A DNA stretch of 64,000 nucleotides from Coptis chinensis (Eukaryota; Streptophyta; Magnoliopsida; Ranunculales; Ranunculaceae). Shown piece by piece: positions 12,001 through 23,679 of the stretch (position 1 is the stretch's first letter; every line of letters starts with the position of its first letter). The DNA lies in assembly GCA_015680905.1 (NCBI GenBank), contig CM027380.1:35022001-35086000 (forward strand), read 5' to 3'. Made by a program: the position numbers and the translations under genes. The notes under the pieces were generated by a model that worked only from the letters and a program-made list of their open reading frames with translations, had not been told where the DNA came from and ran no database searches.

Positions 12001-15000
12001 GTTTCCTACTTTTCAGAACTCTCACTCTTCTCCCAATGTTGATACGCGAGTAACCCAGGCAGAAGCAGAAGACAAATCTAACCTCAATGATGTCAATGAC
12101 ACACAGATTTTGTCATCTGTATCTCTTTCTGGACCTCTAGGCGATGTTGCAAAACAACACGTTAAAGAAGTCAATGAAACTGGTCTTAAATCTGCACCTC
12201 CTACTGTTGAAGATGAGGACATGGATGTGGACATGGAAGTTGATGATGAACCTACGACTAGTAACCAAAGATCTAGTGATGCATTAGGGACAGAAAGTTG
12301 TTCTCCACCACAGCACTTCATTCAACCTGACCCACCTGACAATTGGGCAACCTCTGTGCTTGAAAAGGAATATGATGTCCCACCCCTTCCCGATGAAGAT
12401 TGGATCCCTCCACCACCTCCGGATTCCGAACCGATTCCTCCTCCCCCACCTGATGATCCTCCTGCTCCTACTTACACCCCACAGCCACCATATACTGAGG
12501 TAGTACCTCATATTCCATACACAGAGCAATACATATCATACCCTGTTGCTGGTCCTGAGTACTATGGGTCAATGATAACTGAAGTCCCAAATTCAATCTA
12601 TTACACTCAGTCAGTTGACTCCCAACCAGCCCAGTATTTTGACATGGTACCAACCACATACTCTGAAACTACTTCTGTCATAGTTAACCCCATCAATCCT
12701 TTAGTTTATTATAACCTTCCAGAGGGAACAGTCCCTCCTGGATCTACAGTCAATTGCTTTGAATCTTCTGCGTTCTATAATGAATCTGGTCCAGTGGTTT
12801 ATCACGATCCAACTGCTGATCAAACAAGTACACTAAAAAGCCTCGAGGAGTCTGAGTCCAGTATATTACCAAATCTGAAGGGACATTCTGATGCATTAGC
12901 TGTTCGTCATGAAACTGAAGTACTGCCTGCGCAGATTCCACCTCCTTCAACCACAATTCAAGCTACAATAACCAGTGCACCAGTGCCTTTGACAACTGGA
13001 GCTTCTGGTCCTGTTGCCTTGTCAATTAATGCTGCCAAGGCTTCTGCGAAAGGTATGATTACCGGAAGTATAAAAGTTTGTATATATCATGCAGGCTTAT
13101 AGATTTTCCCCCCTAGGCTTCATTAACTGAGTGTCGTATGTGCATTCCAAAACTTTAATATGTGTTCGGGAATTAGGATGTCTGCTCCCAGATCTCAACT
13201 AAATGTATGAGTTTACAGTCCATATCCCTTGCCAAAGATCAACTTTCTTGAAGCAATTAAACACCTTTAAAAATCTCTTAAAGTGAGTTGATTGAAATCC
13301 CAGAATTTAAGGTTAAGATGTAGGATTTTGATGTATGTCCACATTACGCCTTTGTCTTCATATTAGCTAACCAACAGTTCTGTAGAGGGTATTTGGGGAA
13401 TTGTAAAATAAAAATGCATTGAAGCCTTTAATGTAGTACTTCTCTATCATCGTAGAAGTAGGAATTGCACGAATGAAGAAGAAGAAATTGGATAACCCAT
13501 GAATGGCCCTCTTTAAGACTAGTTTACGAGAGGGCTATATACTTGTGAGAAAGGGGGGATGAAAAGGTTCTGAACCTAGCTAACGCTACATCCCACCGCC
13601 CCTACTTTTTGTTTCTCCCCTACTCTGATTACAAGAATATCACAACAGCGATCTAACAGCACTACTGCACTACTGCACTAGAACCTTTAAATGTTCAGAT
13701 GGGATTGCTTGCTTGCTTCTTGGTGGTGGTCGTCATTGTTGTTTTTTTTTGTTTTTTTACAGAGTTGTCCTTGTATTTTTATCTAGGTTACATTGACACG
13801 GGCACGCGTGTCGGTGTCCAACACGGATACGGGGTGTCGGATACGGCGAGCAGTTGAAGATCGACACGGGGACACGGATAGGAATAATTAATTAATTTTT
13901 TAATAATTATAAATTTATTAAATTAGATGGTAAATCAGAAATTCGAGGTAAATTAAATACAATATGTGTCCGTGTGTGTCCAACACGGATACGGACACGG
14001 ACACGTGGATACGTATCCGACACAGATTTTTTTCAAAATATGGCGTGTCCATGTAACCTAGATTTTTATTGGTTTTTAATTTTCCCCTTGATGTATTTTA
14101 GTGGGATATCTCATCCTGCATTGTTGGTATGATGAATATATATACACTTTACAAGTAAAACAAAACAGAACCTTAAAGTGCTGCACAGCTATGATAGCCT
14201 TTGTGTGGACGTGGGATGAACATACAACCCTGAGATACGCAAAGCAACACAGTTAAATGATGCCTATAGTTCGATTGTTTATATGGCCATTTGGATTGCG
14301 TTAGCATGAACACAAATGCTTGATATAACCTGATACAACAAAATATGAGGTCTATATATGGGATTCTGTGGGCTGGACGGTGGATTTCTTCCCTGCATGT
14401 CTTTATCGAGACTACAATGCCCAAGTATAGTAAATCCAGGATATACCTCTATCATTTGCTTTTCATTTCTATATATACGTTTCTGAGTAATCTTTCCCCT
14501 TTCACAGTTTTGCGCAGCAAGAAACGAACACTTGCAGTGGCCCCTACGTTGAGATCAAACAAGAAGGTCTCAAGTCTAGTGGATAAGGTATGCATTTAGT
14601 TTTTTTAATTTATTTTTGTTGAATTTATGGGGTTTATTTGAGCTACTTCCTCTCATATGTGAGTTTGTGATACATTTGATTGTTCTGGGTTATCAGTGGA
14701 AGGCTGCAAAAGAAGAGTTGCAGGAGGATGAGGAAGATGAACCTCAAAATGCTTATGAGATGTTGGAGAGGAAGCGGCAAAGGGAAATAGAGGTATTTTC
14801 ATAATCTCTGTATTGAGTTCTTTGGAGTTTCATTTTGCGCACCTTATTTGTTCTAATGGTTTAAAATCCCGCAGGAATGGCGAGCACGTCAAATAGCCAC
14901 AGGGGAGGCGAAAGATAATGCCAATTTCCAGCCTTTGGGCAGTGACTGGTACAGTTCGCTTCACATCCATTTCAACATTTATTTTTTAAGTGAAAACCTA

Positions 15001-16038
15001 ACATTCGATTTTAGTCCTTTAATGTTTTGTCAACTTGACCGGAGAAGGATTGTTACTGTTTTTGTTGTTGGTGTTGTTGTTATATGATGGGGAAACCATT
15101 AGGCTTTGTTGTGCTTGTTGTCAACAACAGCAACAGACAACATGCTAGAAGTATTGTCTTGTAAACGAAGAATGAAATGCAATCCCAGGAAGCTAATCTG
15201 ATGTTCTAGTTCTTTGTTTTGAATGTCAATTTCACATTTCTTTAGATAATTATTTCATGTTTGCATTGCATAAATTGGATAGGTGATACATTTCTTCTTC
15301 AGATACAATATGCCACCCTTTTGTTTTCCCTGCGGTGTAGATCATGCAGACTCCGATTTATATATTTACTCATTCAACTTAATGATCATCCTTTTACTTG
15401 TTTTAATCTGTGTGACCATCTCATAATTTCTTCTCTTGTATATGGATATAGGCGTGAACGAGTGAAGCGTAGGAGATCTAAATCAACCCGTGAAAGTGTG
15501 CAAACTCAATTTGATGCTCTTGTGAATGGGAAACATCCACCTGATTTGACTGAACTCTCTAAAGATCTCCCGTCTGGATGGCAGGTAATTATAGGATTTG
15601 GCTCTCTTTTTTGTGTTTGTATTGTAACTTCAACTATAACTTATTGAGGGTTGAGGACTTGGATCGAGTCCCTTGCATTTGGGAGGGATTCCATTTTGCG
15701 GTTGGTTTTACTGCTGTGTGTGGGTGGTGTTCTTATATCTATACCTCTGGATTCTGGAATTGGGGGTTAGATCTCAGCAATTTGATATAGACCATTGATT
15801 GAACTGTCCAGCATGTTGTCAAAGAATGTATGGAGGGATTTGTTTCATAACATGATAAAACTACCCAAATCATAGATTGAACTCTTACCCCCGCATGAAC
15901 ATAATATTTAATGCTTCTAACATCTTTTTTATTGCTGTTCTTCAGGCATATTGGGATGAATCTTCGAAAAAAGCTTATTACGGGAACACAATAACCTCAG
16001 AGACTACGTGGACCAAGCCCACAGATAGAGTTTCATAG
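9058..16038 (+). CDS. FNBP4-like protein with two WW domains (complete)
   Basis: Ten exons join in frame to 954 codons: 9058-9154, 9225-9320, 9774-9901, 10782-11512, 11716-13052, 14508-14587, 14697-14792, 14875-14948, 15452-15584, 15946-16038. All have GT/AG borders and matching phases. The N-terminus (MGKRKERR, then RRVKLDLFAEPPSSG) is basic and followed by a Glu run. WW domain 1 is in exon 4 (FGWKLVMHEETNQYYYW, ETSWEVP). WW domain 2 spans exons 9-10 (LPSGWQAYWDESSKKAYYG, TTWTKP). Between them lie an acidic patch (MDVDMEVDDEP), a proline-rich run near 12400-12480 and a charged coiled region. Mammalian FNBP4 binds formins and Pro-rich ligands; the plant homologue's role is not settled, and splicing or actin links are inference. 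The start is the first ATG opening the long frame. Introns 3 and 5 are long, and intron 5 carries a MITE. Confidence 0.93.
13783..14061. mobile_element. hAT-type MITE in intron 5 of the WW-domain gene
   Basis: A 279-base element has inverted ends CTAGGTTACA...TGTAACCTAG and inner repeats of GTGTCC / CACGGATACGG. It is flanked on both sides by ATTTTTAT (13775-13782 and 14062-14069), an 8-base target duplication as made by hAT transposases. It has no coding capacity. The perfect duplication suggests a fairly young insertion, and the host exons on either side are intact. Confidence 0.85.
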
Positions 16039-16346
16039 TTTTTTATTTTTTATTTTTTTTCTTTTCATGTGTATTTTCGAGAAGAACTGATTCGTGAGTG
16101 TATCAATGCTGTTTGGTTAATTGAAACATCATGATTCGTTTCAGGCTCTGGTGCTGATTTGGATAAAAAACTTTGTTGTCTTAAAATTTTATATTCTCAG
16201 GAAAGCATGTTGGGGATCACACGCAAACCAACCACCAATATATATCTATGGTGTATGGTTTGTGTAGCATTTTGGGTTCTCGTTACTTTAGAAGTTACCC
16301 CCCTTTGGTTAGTGACTGAACCAGACCAGTCACCAGTAGTTATTAT
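16039..16346. other. 3' flank of the WW-domain gene, with a repeat shared with 57.9 kb
   Basis: Probable 3' UTR, then sequence that may be the 5' UTR of the plus-strand LINE. The segment 16197-16240 (GGAAAGCATGTTGGGGATCA, then CGCAAACCAACCACCAAT) recurs almost unchanged at 57944-57988. Confidence 0.5.
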
Positions 16347-16600
16347 ATGAAGACAATCTCATGGAAATGTAGAGGTTGTAGTAATCCATCAACTATTCGT
16401 CAAAGACATTCTCTTTTTATCCGAAACCAAATCGTCTCCGGTCCATCATTTCTGTAACCAATCTGTTTAACTACCCTCATCATCATATAGTTCACTGTAC
16501 ATCTTGCCGGAGGTTTATGCCTTTTTTGAAAAGCCGGCATAAATATCTCTATTCTCTCTTCCACCAAACTCTATCACAACTGTTGCCGTACTCAAGGTGA

Positions 16601-16608
16601 ATGGGTAG
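16601..16608. repeat. Left target-site duplication ATGGGTAG of the minus-strand LINE
   Basis: ATGGGTAG at 16601-16608 is repeated at 20706-20713. The two copies bound the minus-strand LINE exactly, and removing one copy plus the insert restores continuous plus-strand LINE endonuclease sequence. Confidence 0.8.
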
Positions 16609-16743
16609 GATTTTTTTTTTTTTTTGGTTGATAAGCGAGGTTTATTTAGAGGTCCCCTACCCCTTTTATTAGAAAATAATAATAAATGTAATAAAAACTT
16701 GTTACATTCTCACTCTCTCACATATTGCTTGCCCCTCGCATCA

Positions 16744-19017
16744 TCATATATAATTTTTTTTTACATCTTCAGCAAATAATCTTGGTTCTAATTCTAGGTA
16801 ATTACATTGAGGAATATTAGCTGCTATAGCATCTGCAAGCTTATTGGACTCCCGATAAATGTGAATGATGTTAAATTGTTCGAATTGGGCCTTCATTCGC
16901 ATTATAGCCCGTATCATCTTTTCTGCCTGCCACGGATGCTGACACCTGTCGGTTAAGTAACCTATTACACTCATTGAATCAGTTTGAGCGCTAATTCTTC
17001 TTCTCCCTTTTCTTAACGCCATCTTCATCCCCTGCTCTACTGCTTCTAGTTCAATGAGGTCTATCGATTGTTTACTTGCTCTGCCGTGACTTGCCTCTAT
17101 TACTTCACCTTCACCATCTCGTATTACTGCTGACCATCCACCTAACTCCCCTTTCAGTGTACCATCTGTGTTCATAATCTGCGTCCCATCTTCTGCTTTC
17201 TGCCATCGACACAATTTCTTGTTCCTTTGCTCGATTTGTACATCCACATTCCAAACATCAGTAAACCTTTCTACATCTGGTCCTTGCTTCATCTTAATTT
17301 GTATAGCATTCAATTTTACTCTCACATCACTAATCACTGTTCGAGCTATTTGTTGTACATTCACTTGCTTATTTTCGAAAATTATGTCATTCCTTGCTTT
17401 CCAGATCCCATAATTGAACCCATTCCACATTAGTCTCATCACATCATGTTGAGTTCCCTTTCCCTGTGACGCAGCTTCCATCCATAAAATTTCCTCCTGC
17501 CAAGTAACTGCTAATGTCCTGTTGAATCCCATTTTCTGCAGTAATATGTTCCATAAAGTTTGTGGTATCGAACAATAGTGAAAGATGTGTTCCTCTATTT
17601 CAACTGCTCTCCAACAGAAGACGCAAGTATCTGAGTCAACCACCTTTTGTTCTTTCATTTTCTTCAGCGTTTTCATCTCTCCACTTAGTGCCATCCAGCT
17701 GATGAAAGAATGTCTGGGGATTTTGTTTGTGAACCACACCAGTTTATGCCACTGAGTTTCTTGTCTTATACCTCTCAGACTCTCATAAGTTTCCTTCATA
17801 TTGTAGTCTCCATTTGTTGCTGCTGACCAAACTCTACTGTCCTCATCCCCCAATATTTCCACTTCATTTTCTATCACCTCAACAATCTCACGTATGTGAC
17901 ATCTTACATTATGCGTAAACTCCCATTTGCCATTTACTATGAAGTTCGATACTTGAGCATGCCTGTTACAAGTAGATTCATATAACAGAACTTGGGGAAA
18001 CTTATCTATTAAGATACCAAACGGATGCCAAGGCTCAGACCAGAAACTTGTCCCTCTGCCATTGCCAATCTGATGATGCACTATAGCTGCAGCTTCCTTC
18101 CTTACTTTTAGTATATTCCTCCAACTTGAGGAACGATCATTAGGTGTCTTCAACTGCCAGAAATTTCTATCCCTGATTAGGTTCTTTTGTATCCACAGCA
18201 CCCACAGGTTATCAGACTTTGTAATGAGCTTCCACAGTGGCTTCATGGTTGCAGCTTGGTTAACCTTCTCAATATTTCGTATCCCTAATCCTCCTTCCTT
18301 ATATGGGTAACAGAGATCATCCCATCTAATCAACGCATGAGATTGTTTGCAGTCCGGCCCTGTCCATAGAAAATTCCTGAAAATCTTATTGATATCATCA
18401 ATAATTTTTTGAGGCAGTGTAAACGCAGCAAGCCAATACACACTTATGTTATTCAAAACTGCCTTGATCAATTGAAGTCTTCCAGCATACGAAAGCAACC
18501 TTCCCTTCCAACTCTGGATCCTCCATGTGATCTTGGATATTAAAGGATAGCAATCTGTGGACTTCAGCCTTGTAGTGATTAATGGCAGCCCTAAATACTT
18601 TACTGGCAACTCACCTCTAGGGAAAAGAAGAGTTTGCTCTATAGTTGCGCTTGCACTATCATCCACTCCAGCAAAAAACACATTACTTTTTTGAACATTC
18701 ACTTCCAAACCCGAGACTCTGCTGAAAATTTTAAGATTATCCTTTAGTTTAATGGCTGTCCTATTGTCCCCGTACATGAACACCATCAAATCATCTGCGA
18801 AAGATAAATGAGTAATGACTGGGTCTGAACACTTAGCATGTAACTGATAATGCCCTTCTCTGACACTATAAAGCATGATTTCAATAAATAATTCCATCAC
18901 CAGAACAAAAAGGTAAGGCGAGATTGGATCACCCTGTCTGATCCCCCTTCTTCCTTTGAAGTAGCCATAAGACGCCCCATTAATCATAACAGTCTGTACC
19001 ATTTGTCTCCACACCAC
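16744..19017 (-). pseudogene. LINE ORF2 part: RT, zinc-binding region and RNase H
   Basis: A 757-codon frame. RT box B is RQGDPISPYLF (about residue 27) and the catalytic box is LSFADDLMVF (about residue 72). The thumb region holds KYLGLPL and WKGRLLSYAGR. A zf-RVT region with FTNKIPRHSFISWMALSG and CVFC...EHIFHYC follows at about residues 430-490. The RNase H domain at about 620-740 has NTDGTLKGELGGW, ELEAVEQGM, TDSMSV and ESNKLADAIA, so its acidic residues are kept. The first RT motifs are in the neighbouring frame (18984-19739) and overlap this one by about 34 bases, showing a single frame change near 19.0 kb. Otherwise the catalytic residues look intact. Confidence 0.9.
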
Positions 19018-19739
19018 CGCAGTTTAACCCATTTAATGAACTTTTCTGGCATCCCAACTATTCTCATTGCAAACTCTACTGATTCCCATCTCACTGAATC
19101 ATAAGCCTTTCTTATGTCTACCTTGGATGCGCATCTTGGTGGATAGTCATTCCTGTGATAGTTATGTAATAATTCTTGAGATAAAAGAATATTATCCTGG
19201 ATACATCTTCCGCTAACAAAGGCTGATTGGTTAAGGTTTACTACTTGTGGCATTAACTCCTTCATTCTTCTTGTCATAATCTTTGTTATACACTTGTATA
19301 TGACCCCACAACAAGCAATGGGTCTATAATCTGACAAAGATAGAGGAACTTGTGTTTTAGGTATAAGTGTAATACATGTAGCATTTACCTCACTAAGCAT
19401 CTGATTCGAGTGAAAAAAATTATATATGGCCTTGACGAAGTCATCACCAATAATCCTCCATGTGCACTTAAAGAAAAAAGAGGAGAATCCATCACTTCCC
19501 GGGGATTTATCATCACCAATATTAGCTAGCGCTTCTGTTATTTCATCCCTACTCACCTCTCTTTGTAATTCCTTATAGCTTTGTGAACTTAACTGCTGCC
19601 TTGGACCAATGTCTTGAAAAATTGAGAAATCCAGCTCCATCATTCTATTAGGACTATACAAGGCCTTATAATAATCCACACATTTAGTTCCTATCTCATT
19701 GTAATCTTGTATGACATTCCCCCTGAATCCCGCAGGCAT
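18984..19739 (-). pseudogene. LINE ORF2 part: RT fingers and palm, motifs 1-4
   Basis: A 251-codon frame with NIGDDKSPGSDGFSSFFFK, LIPKTQVPLSLSDYRPIACC, NQSAFVSGRCIQDNILLSQE and KVDIRKAYDSVRW, the standard order of plant L1 RT motifs, including the first catalytic Asp of the DxxKAYD box. The frame ends at 18984 and the sequence continues in another frame from 19017. A gap of about 165 bases of non-open LINE sequence separates it from the endonuclease frame upstream. Confidence 0.88.
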
Positions 19740-19904
19740 GTGATCTTGTTTGTACTTCTCCTTGCTTACATAGATTTAAAGAAGTAATTGGTATTATTAT
19801 CACCACCCCCTATCACTTGATCTCTTGACTTCTGTCTATACATGTCTTCCTCGAAACTTGCTTGTCAGAGAGGTCAAATCACTTCTCTTTCTTTCAGAAT
19901 AATA

Positions 19905-20597
19905 TCACGGTTCTGCGGCTGAATTTGTAGTTCTGTTTGCACCATCCATTTCTTGCTTTATTTCTTTAACCCTATTCACTACACTTCCCACTCTGTCTTT
20001 GTTCCATTGTATAAGGGCTGCCTTTGTTAACTTTAACTTCCGCATGAATATATACATCGGATTTCCTACCACTTCACTACGCCATGCCTCTGCAACTGTG
20101 TTCATAAAGTCCTTTTCTCTGTACCAGAAATTAAAAAATCTGAAAGCTCTCTTTTTCTGATTCCTCTGTACCACTAAAGTCACAATCATGGGTGTATGGT
20201 CCGAGACGGCACCTGAATTCAAGAACTCCGCTTCATGGTCCTCATATGTACCAATCCATTCTGAGTTAGCCATTAGGCGATCCAGTTTACAACTAATCCG
20301 CTCTACTTGTCTATTATTCCGAGTATACATGTTGCCTTCGAACTTAACATCCACCAACCCAGCTTGATTTACACACTCCATTTGGTTTGTAAAGTTTTGA
20401 CTTCTAACTTCCAAACCCCCTACCTTTTCATGAGAATTCAAAATCGAATTGAAATCTCCCATTAACATCCACGGCTTCTGAATTTGACACGACATGTCCA
20501 CTAAGCTTCTCCACAGGTCTCTCCTTAAGCTCATCTCTGTACTCGCATACACCACCGAGATAACAATCTCATCCCCAAATATCGTGTTTACCTCCAT
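19905..20597 (-). pseudogene. LINE endonuclease domain, 5'-truncated
   Basis: A 230-codon frame from the APE-type endonuclease: WMLMGDFNSILNSHEKVGG, CKLDRLMANSEW and VSDHTPMIV (the SDH catalytic box). LINE sequence continues to 20705 upstream in another frame (GGNVWFCWDPRA), but the N-terminal catalytic Asn and Glu boxes are absent because the copy is truncated at its 5' end. Confidence 0.88.
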
Positions 20598-20705
20598 TGT
20601 TATGTGTTATGTGTCCTTCTTTAATATTTTTGCTGTACACGCCCTTGGGTCCCAGCAAAACCATACATTACCTCCATCATTGGCATTGTAGTTATCCTCC
20701 ATGTC

Positions 20706-20713
20706 ATGGGTAG
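20706..20713. repeat. Right target-site duplication ATGGGTAG of the minus-strand LINE
   Basis: Second copy of the 8-base duplication at 16601-16608. The plus-strand LINE resumes at once with sequence reading FYFYGSLNKENRDLSWNP in one frame. Confidence 0.8.
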
Positions 20714-22664
20714 CATTCTACTTCTATGGTAGCCTGAACAAAGAAAACAGAGATCTCAGTTGGAACCCTATATGTGATTTAGAAAATCTCAATTCACCCA
20801 CTATGATCATTGGTGATCTCAATGTCATTCTCTCATAAAATGAACATTTAGGTGGAAAAACTTGTGAACTCTGGTGAACCAGCTCATACCATTGCAAATA
20901 GCCTTGGACTTATAGATCTTGGTTTCATAGGCTATCCTTTTACTTGGTCCAACAAAAGAATAGAGCTAGACGACATCCAAAAAAGATCAGACAGAGTTCT
21001 AGTTAATGAAGAGTGGCTACTCCTTTTTCCTGATTCCATCGTTCAACACAAACCTGCTATTGCTTTTAACCATTGTCTAGTACTCCTTAAACCCACCCTA
21101 CCTCAATCAATTCACTAAAACCTCTCAAATTTCAGTCTATGCGGACAGATCATAAAGACTACAACCAAATCATCACAAACAGCTTGCCAACACAAATTAC
21201 AAACCTTTCACCACCACACCATCCACTCCATATCTCTAAACAACTCAACTCGACAAAGAAAGCTCTCAAATTTTGGAACAAAACAACTTTTGGAAACAAC
21301 ATCCACCAGATCAATGTTCTAAAAATCAAAATAACTCATATCCAATCCAAATGCACCAAATAAAATAAAATGTCGCACTTGAACAAGAAGCACCGATCAA
21401 TTTTGACACTCTTTATCATGAAAAACAATTATGGAAACAAAAATCTAGGGATCAAGAGATTATTGAAGGTGACAGAAATATAAAATATTTCCATATCAAA
21501 ACTTTACAAAATAGAAAATTTAACAGAATTGAATGGATAAAAAAAATGGATGGGTCTTGGGCACATAACAGTAAACATATTGGCGAAACCTTTGTAAATC
21601 ACTTCAAAACTTGCTTTGAACAATGCATTGTAAATACAAGTTCTATTCATGATCTTTTTCCACCTTCTATCTCACAGTAAGAAAATCTTGACCTTTTTCG
21701 GCCAGTTAACATGATTGAAATCAAAGAAGTTCTTTTCAGCATTGGGACCTTAAAAGCATCAGTGCCGGATGGCTTTCCGGCCTTGTTCTATCAGTCCTCA
21801 TGGGATATAATCAAACAAGATGTGCTTCTTCTGGTCTCAAATTTCTTCTCTCGAGGATTCTCCCTGGATAGGATCAATCAAACAAATATTGTTTTGATAG
21901 CTAAGACAACAAATCTTGAATGTTGTACATATTTTAAACCCATCAGTCAAAATATAGTGTATAAAATCATTTCAAAAACTATTTCCAATAGACTAAAATT
22001 ACTCATCTTTCCTTGTATCTCTCCTTACCATAGTGTTTTTGTTTCTGGGAAACAAATATCCGATAATGTCATCTTAGCACATGAAAATTTTGTTTCTGGG
22101 AACTCTGGTCTCATAACCATAAAACTTGACATGGTAGAAGCCTTTGACAGAGTCAATTGAAAATCTCTTATTCTCATTCTTGAGTCAATTGGTATTGACC
22201 CACACTTTGTGAATCTTGTCCATCTCTGTATATCCTCTCCCCAATTCTCTGTCTTTATAAATGGTTCACCGCATGGTTTCTTTAAGTCATCTAGAGGTCT
22301 CCGACAAGGGGACCCCATATCACCCTTTCTCTTCATATGATGTAGGGAAGAAGTTCTTACTAGAATACTAAATAAAAAAAGATGATTAATCGAACACTCA
22401 TCAAATTGCATTGGGTAGCTTCCGGCCCTAGCCCGACAACTAAGTCCAACAACAATAGCCCAATACACCCCCCCTCCTTTCAACGCATACCGGCTACCAT
22501 TTTTTTCAAACCTTTTTAGCTGGTATCATCTCTTTTGCAAGACAGAACCCAAAAAAAAAAAAAAAAAAAAAGTTTTCTGTTGTGTTCATACTTTGAGTGT
22601 TGAGTTGTGAATCAACAATGGGAATTGAAGTTGGCGACTTCACCCAATTCAAGTCGTGTCCCGT

Positions 22665-22780
22665 TTGAGTATATACTCAAACTTGGTTGGGTTAATTAAA
22701 CTTGATTAGGTTGATTAAATTTGATTGGGTTGATTAAACTTGATGTTTTATTGGAGTTTGGGTGGAAGATTAGGTTGATT
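22665..22780. repeat. Palindrome plus short tandem TTGATTAAAC repeats
   Basis: TTTGAGTATATACTCAAA (22665-22682) is an 18-base palindrome matching the core of the minisatellite 350 bases downstream. Units of 16-19 bases built on GGTTGATTAAACTTGATT follow. Confidence 0.6.
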
Positions 22781-23007
22781 AAACTTGAGTTCGAGTTTGC
22801 CCAAGCTTGATGAAGTCGTTTCGAGTTTGAGTTCAAGTTTGGATTGATTAAGTGGAAGTTGATTTTAAAAATGAACATCGTGACAAACAAACCGAATTTT
22901 TTAAGTCCAAACGACCCCGCCATGTTGTCCTGGAGACTGCCCAAACAACCCCGCCATATCGTCTAGCTAAAAACCAAGAGTTTTTTCTCAAACGACACGC
23001 GAAGACT

Positions 23008-23177
23008 GTTTGAGTGTATACTGAAACGACATGGAGAGACCGTTTGAGTGTACACTCAAACGACATGACGAGACCATTGGAGTGTACACTCAAACAATAT
23101 GGATAAACCATTTGAGTATATACTCAAACGACATGGCGAGACCATTTGAGTGTACACTCAAACGACCCGAGGGTTTC
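23008..23177. repeat. 34-bp palindromic minisatellite, five copies
   Basis: Five units start at 23008, 23042, 23076, 23110 and 23144, exactly 34 bases apart. Each has a palindromic core TTTGAGTGTACACTCAAA followed by CGACATGGCGAGACC, with small changes. There are no unique spacers, so it is not a CRISPR array. Confidence 0.88.
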
Positions 23178-23305
23178 GTTATGGCGAGACCGATTGGATT
23201 GGTTGTTGGGTCTGGGCTTTGATGGCAAACTTGTAATATATTTTTTTTTTGGGGGGTTGCCCAATCCAATTTGATGAGTGCCCAATACAGGACCCATAAA
23301 AAACA

Positions 23306-23508
23306 GGGTTAACAAGTATTTAGGATTTCCCCCTTACTAGATGGGGAAATTAGGGTATCCCCCCTAAGTACACACACAAAAAAAGTCAACTTGGATTGGC
23401 CGTGTTTTTTTTTTTTTTTATATTTGGGGGGAGACTCTAATTTCCCATCTAGGGGGGGGGGATCCTAATTTATTCATCTAGGGGGCAAGGGGTAATATTC
23501 GTTAACCC
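23306..23508. mobile_element. MITE-like inverted-repeat element of ~203 bp
   Basis: The ends are inverted: GGGTTAACAAGTATT at the left and the complement AATATTCGTTAACCC at the right. Inner arms GATGGGGAAATTAGGGTATCC and a matching run on the other side extend the pairing, so single strands would fold into a long hairpin. It sits between A-rich flanks, where a target duplication cannot be told apart from the A runs. Confidence 0.65.
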
Positions 23509-23679
23509 AAAAAAAAATGGCATAGAGATCTCTTAGAATATTGATGCTCTCACTCATCTACTTTTTGCAAACGATGCATTCATATTCTGTCGAGATGATC
23601 AGTTTGAAACCGAAACTGTTATTGATATCAATGAGTTTTGTCAAATAAGAGGACAATAATTGAACTGCACTAAAATTAA

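Larger units (their letters stand above)
16609..20705 (-). mobile_element. L1-type LINE, minus strand, 5'-truncated, inserted in another LINE
   Basis: A 4.1-kb non-LTR retrotransposon. Its poly(A) tail is the T run at 16611-16625. Reading the minus strand from 20705, it begins inside the endonuclease domain (typical 5' truncation), then has reverse transcriptase, an RT-associated zinc-binding region and a terminal RNase H. The flanking duplication is ATGGGTAG. Long open frames remain (757, 251 and 230 codons), so it is much younger than the LINE it entered. Confidence 0.92.
22430..23518. mobile_element. Repeat-rich insert inside the plus-strand LINE
   Basis: The LINE RT is broken between its RQGDPISPFLF box and its FANDA box by about 1.1 kb of unrelated sequence. 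It holds an A run at about 22549-22571, a diverged array of TTGATTAAACTTGATTGGG-type units at 22680-22770, a five-copy 34-base palindromic minisatellite and a MITE. I cannot assign it to a known element. The exact borders are uncertain by some tens of bases. Confidence 0.55.

Noticed and set aside
12022-12659. Minus-strand frames across the WW-domain gene
   Set aside because: They are antisense shadows of exon 5, whose coding on the plus strand is certain.
22025-22483. 152-residue minus-strand open frame
   Set aside because: It overlaps the LINE reverse-transcriptase sequence on the other strand and is a shadow.
23008-23177. CRISPR-like array of evenly spaced palindromic repeats
   Set aside because: The whole 34-base unit repeats, with no unique spacers and no cas genes, and the setting is plant nuclear DNA.
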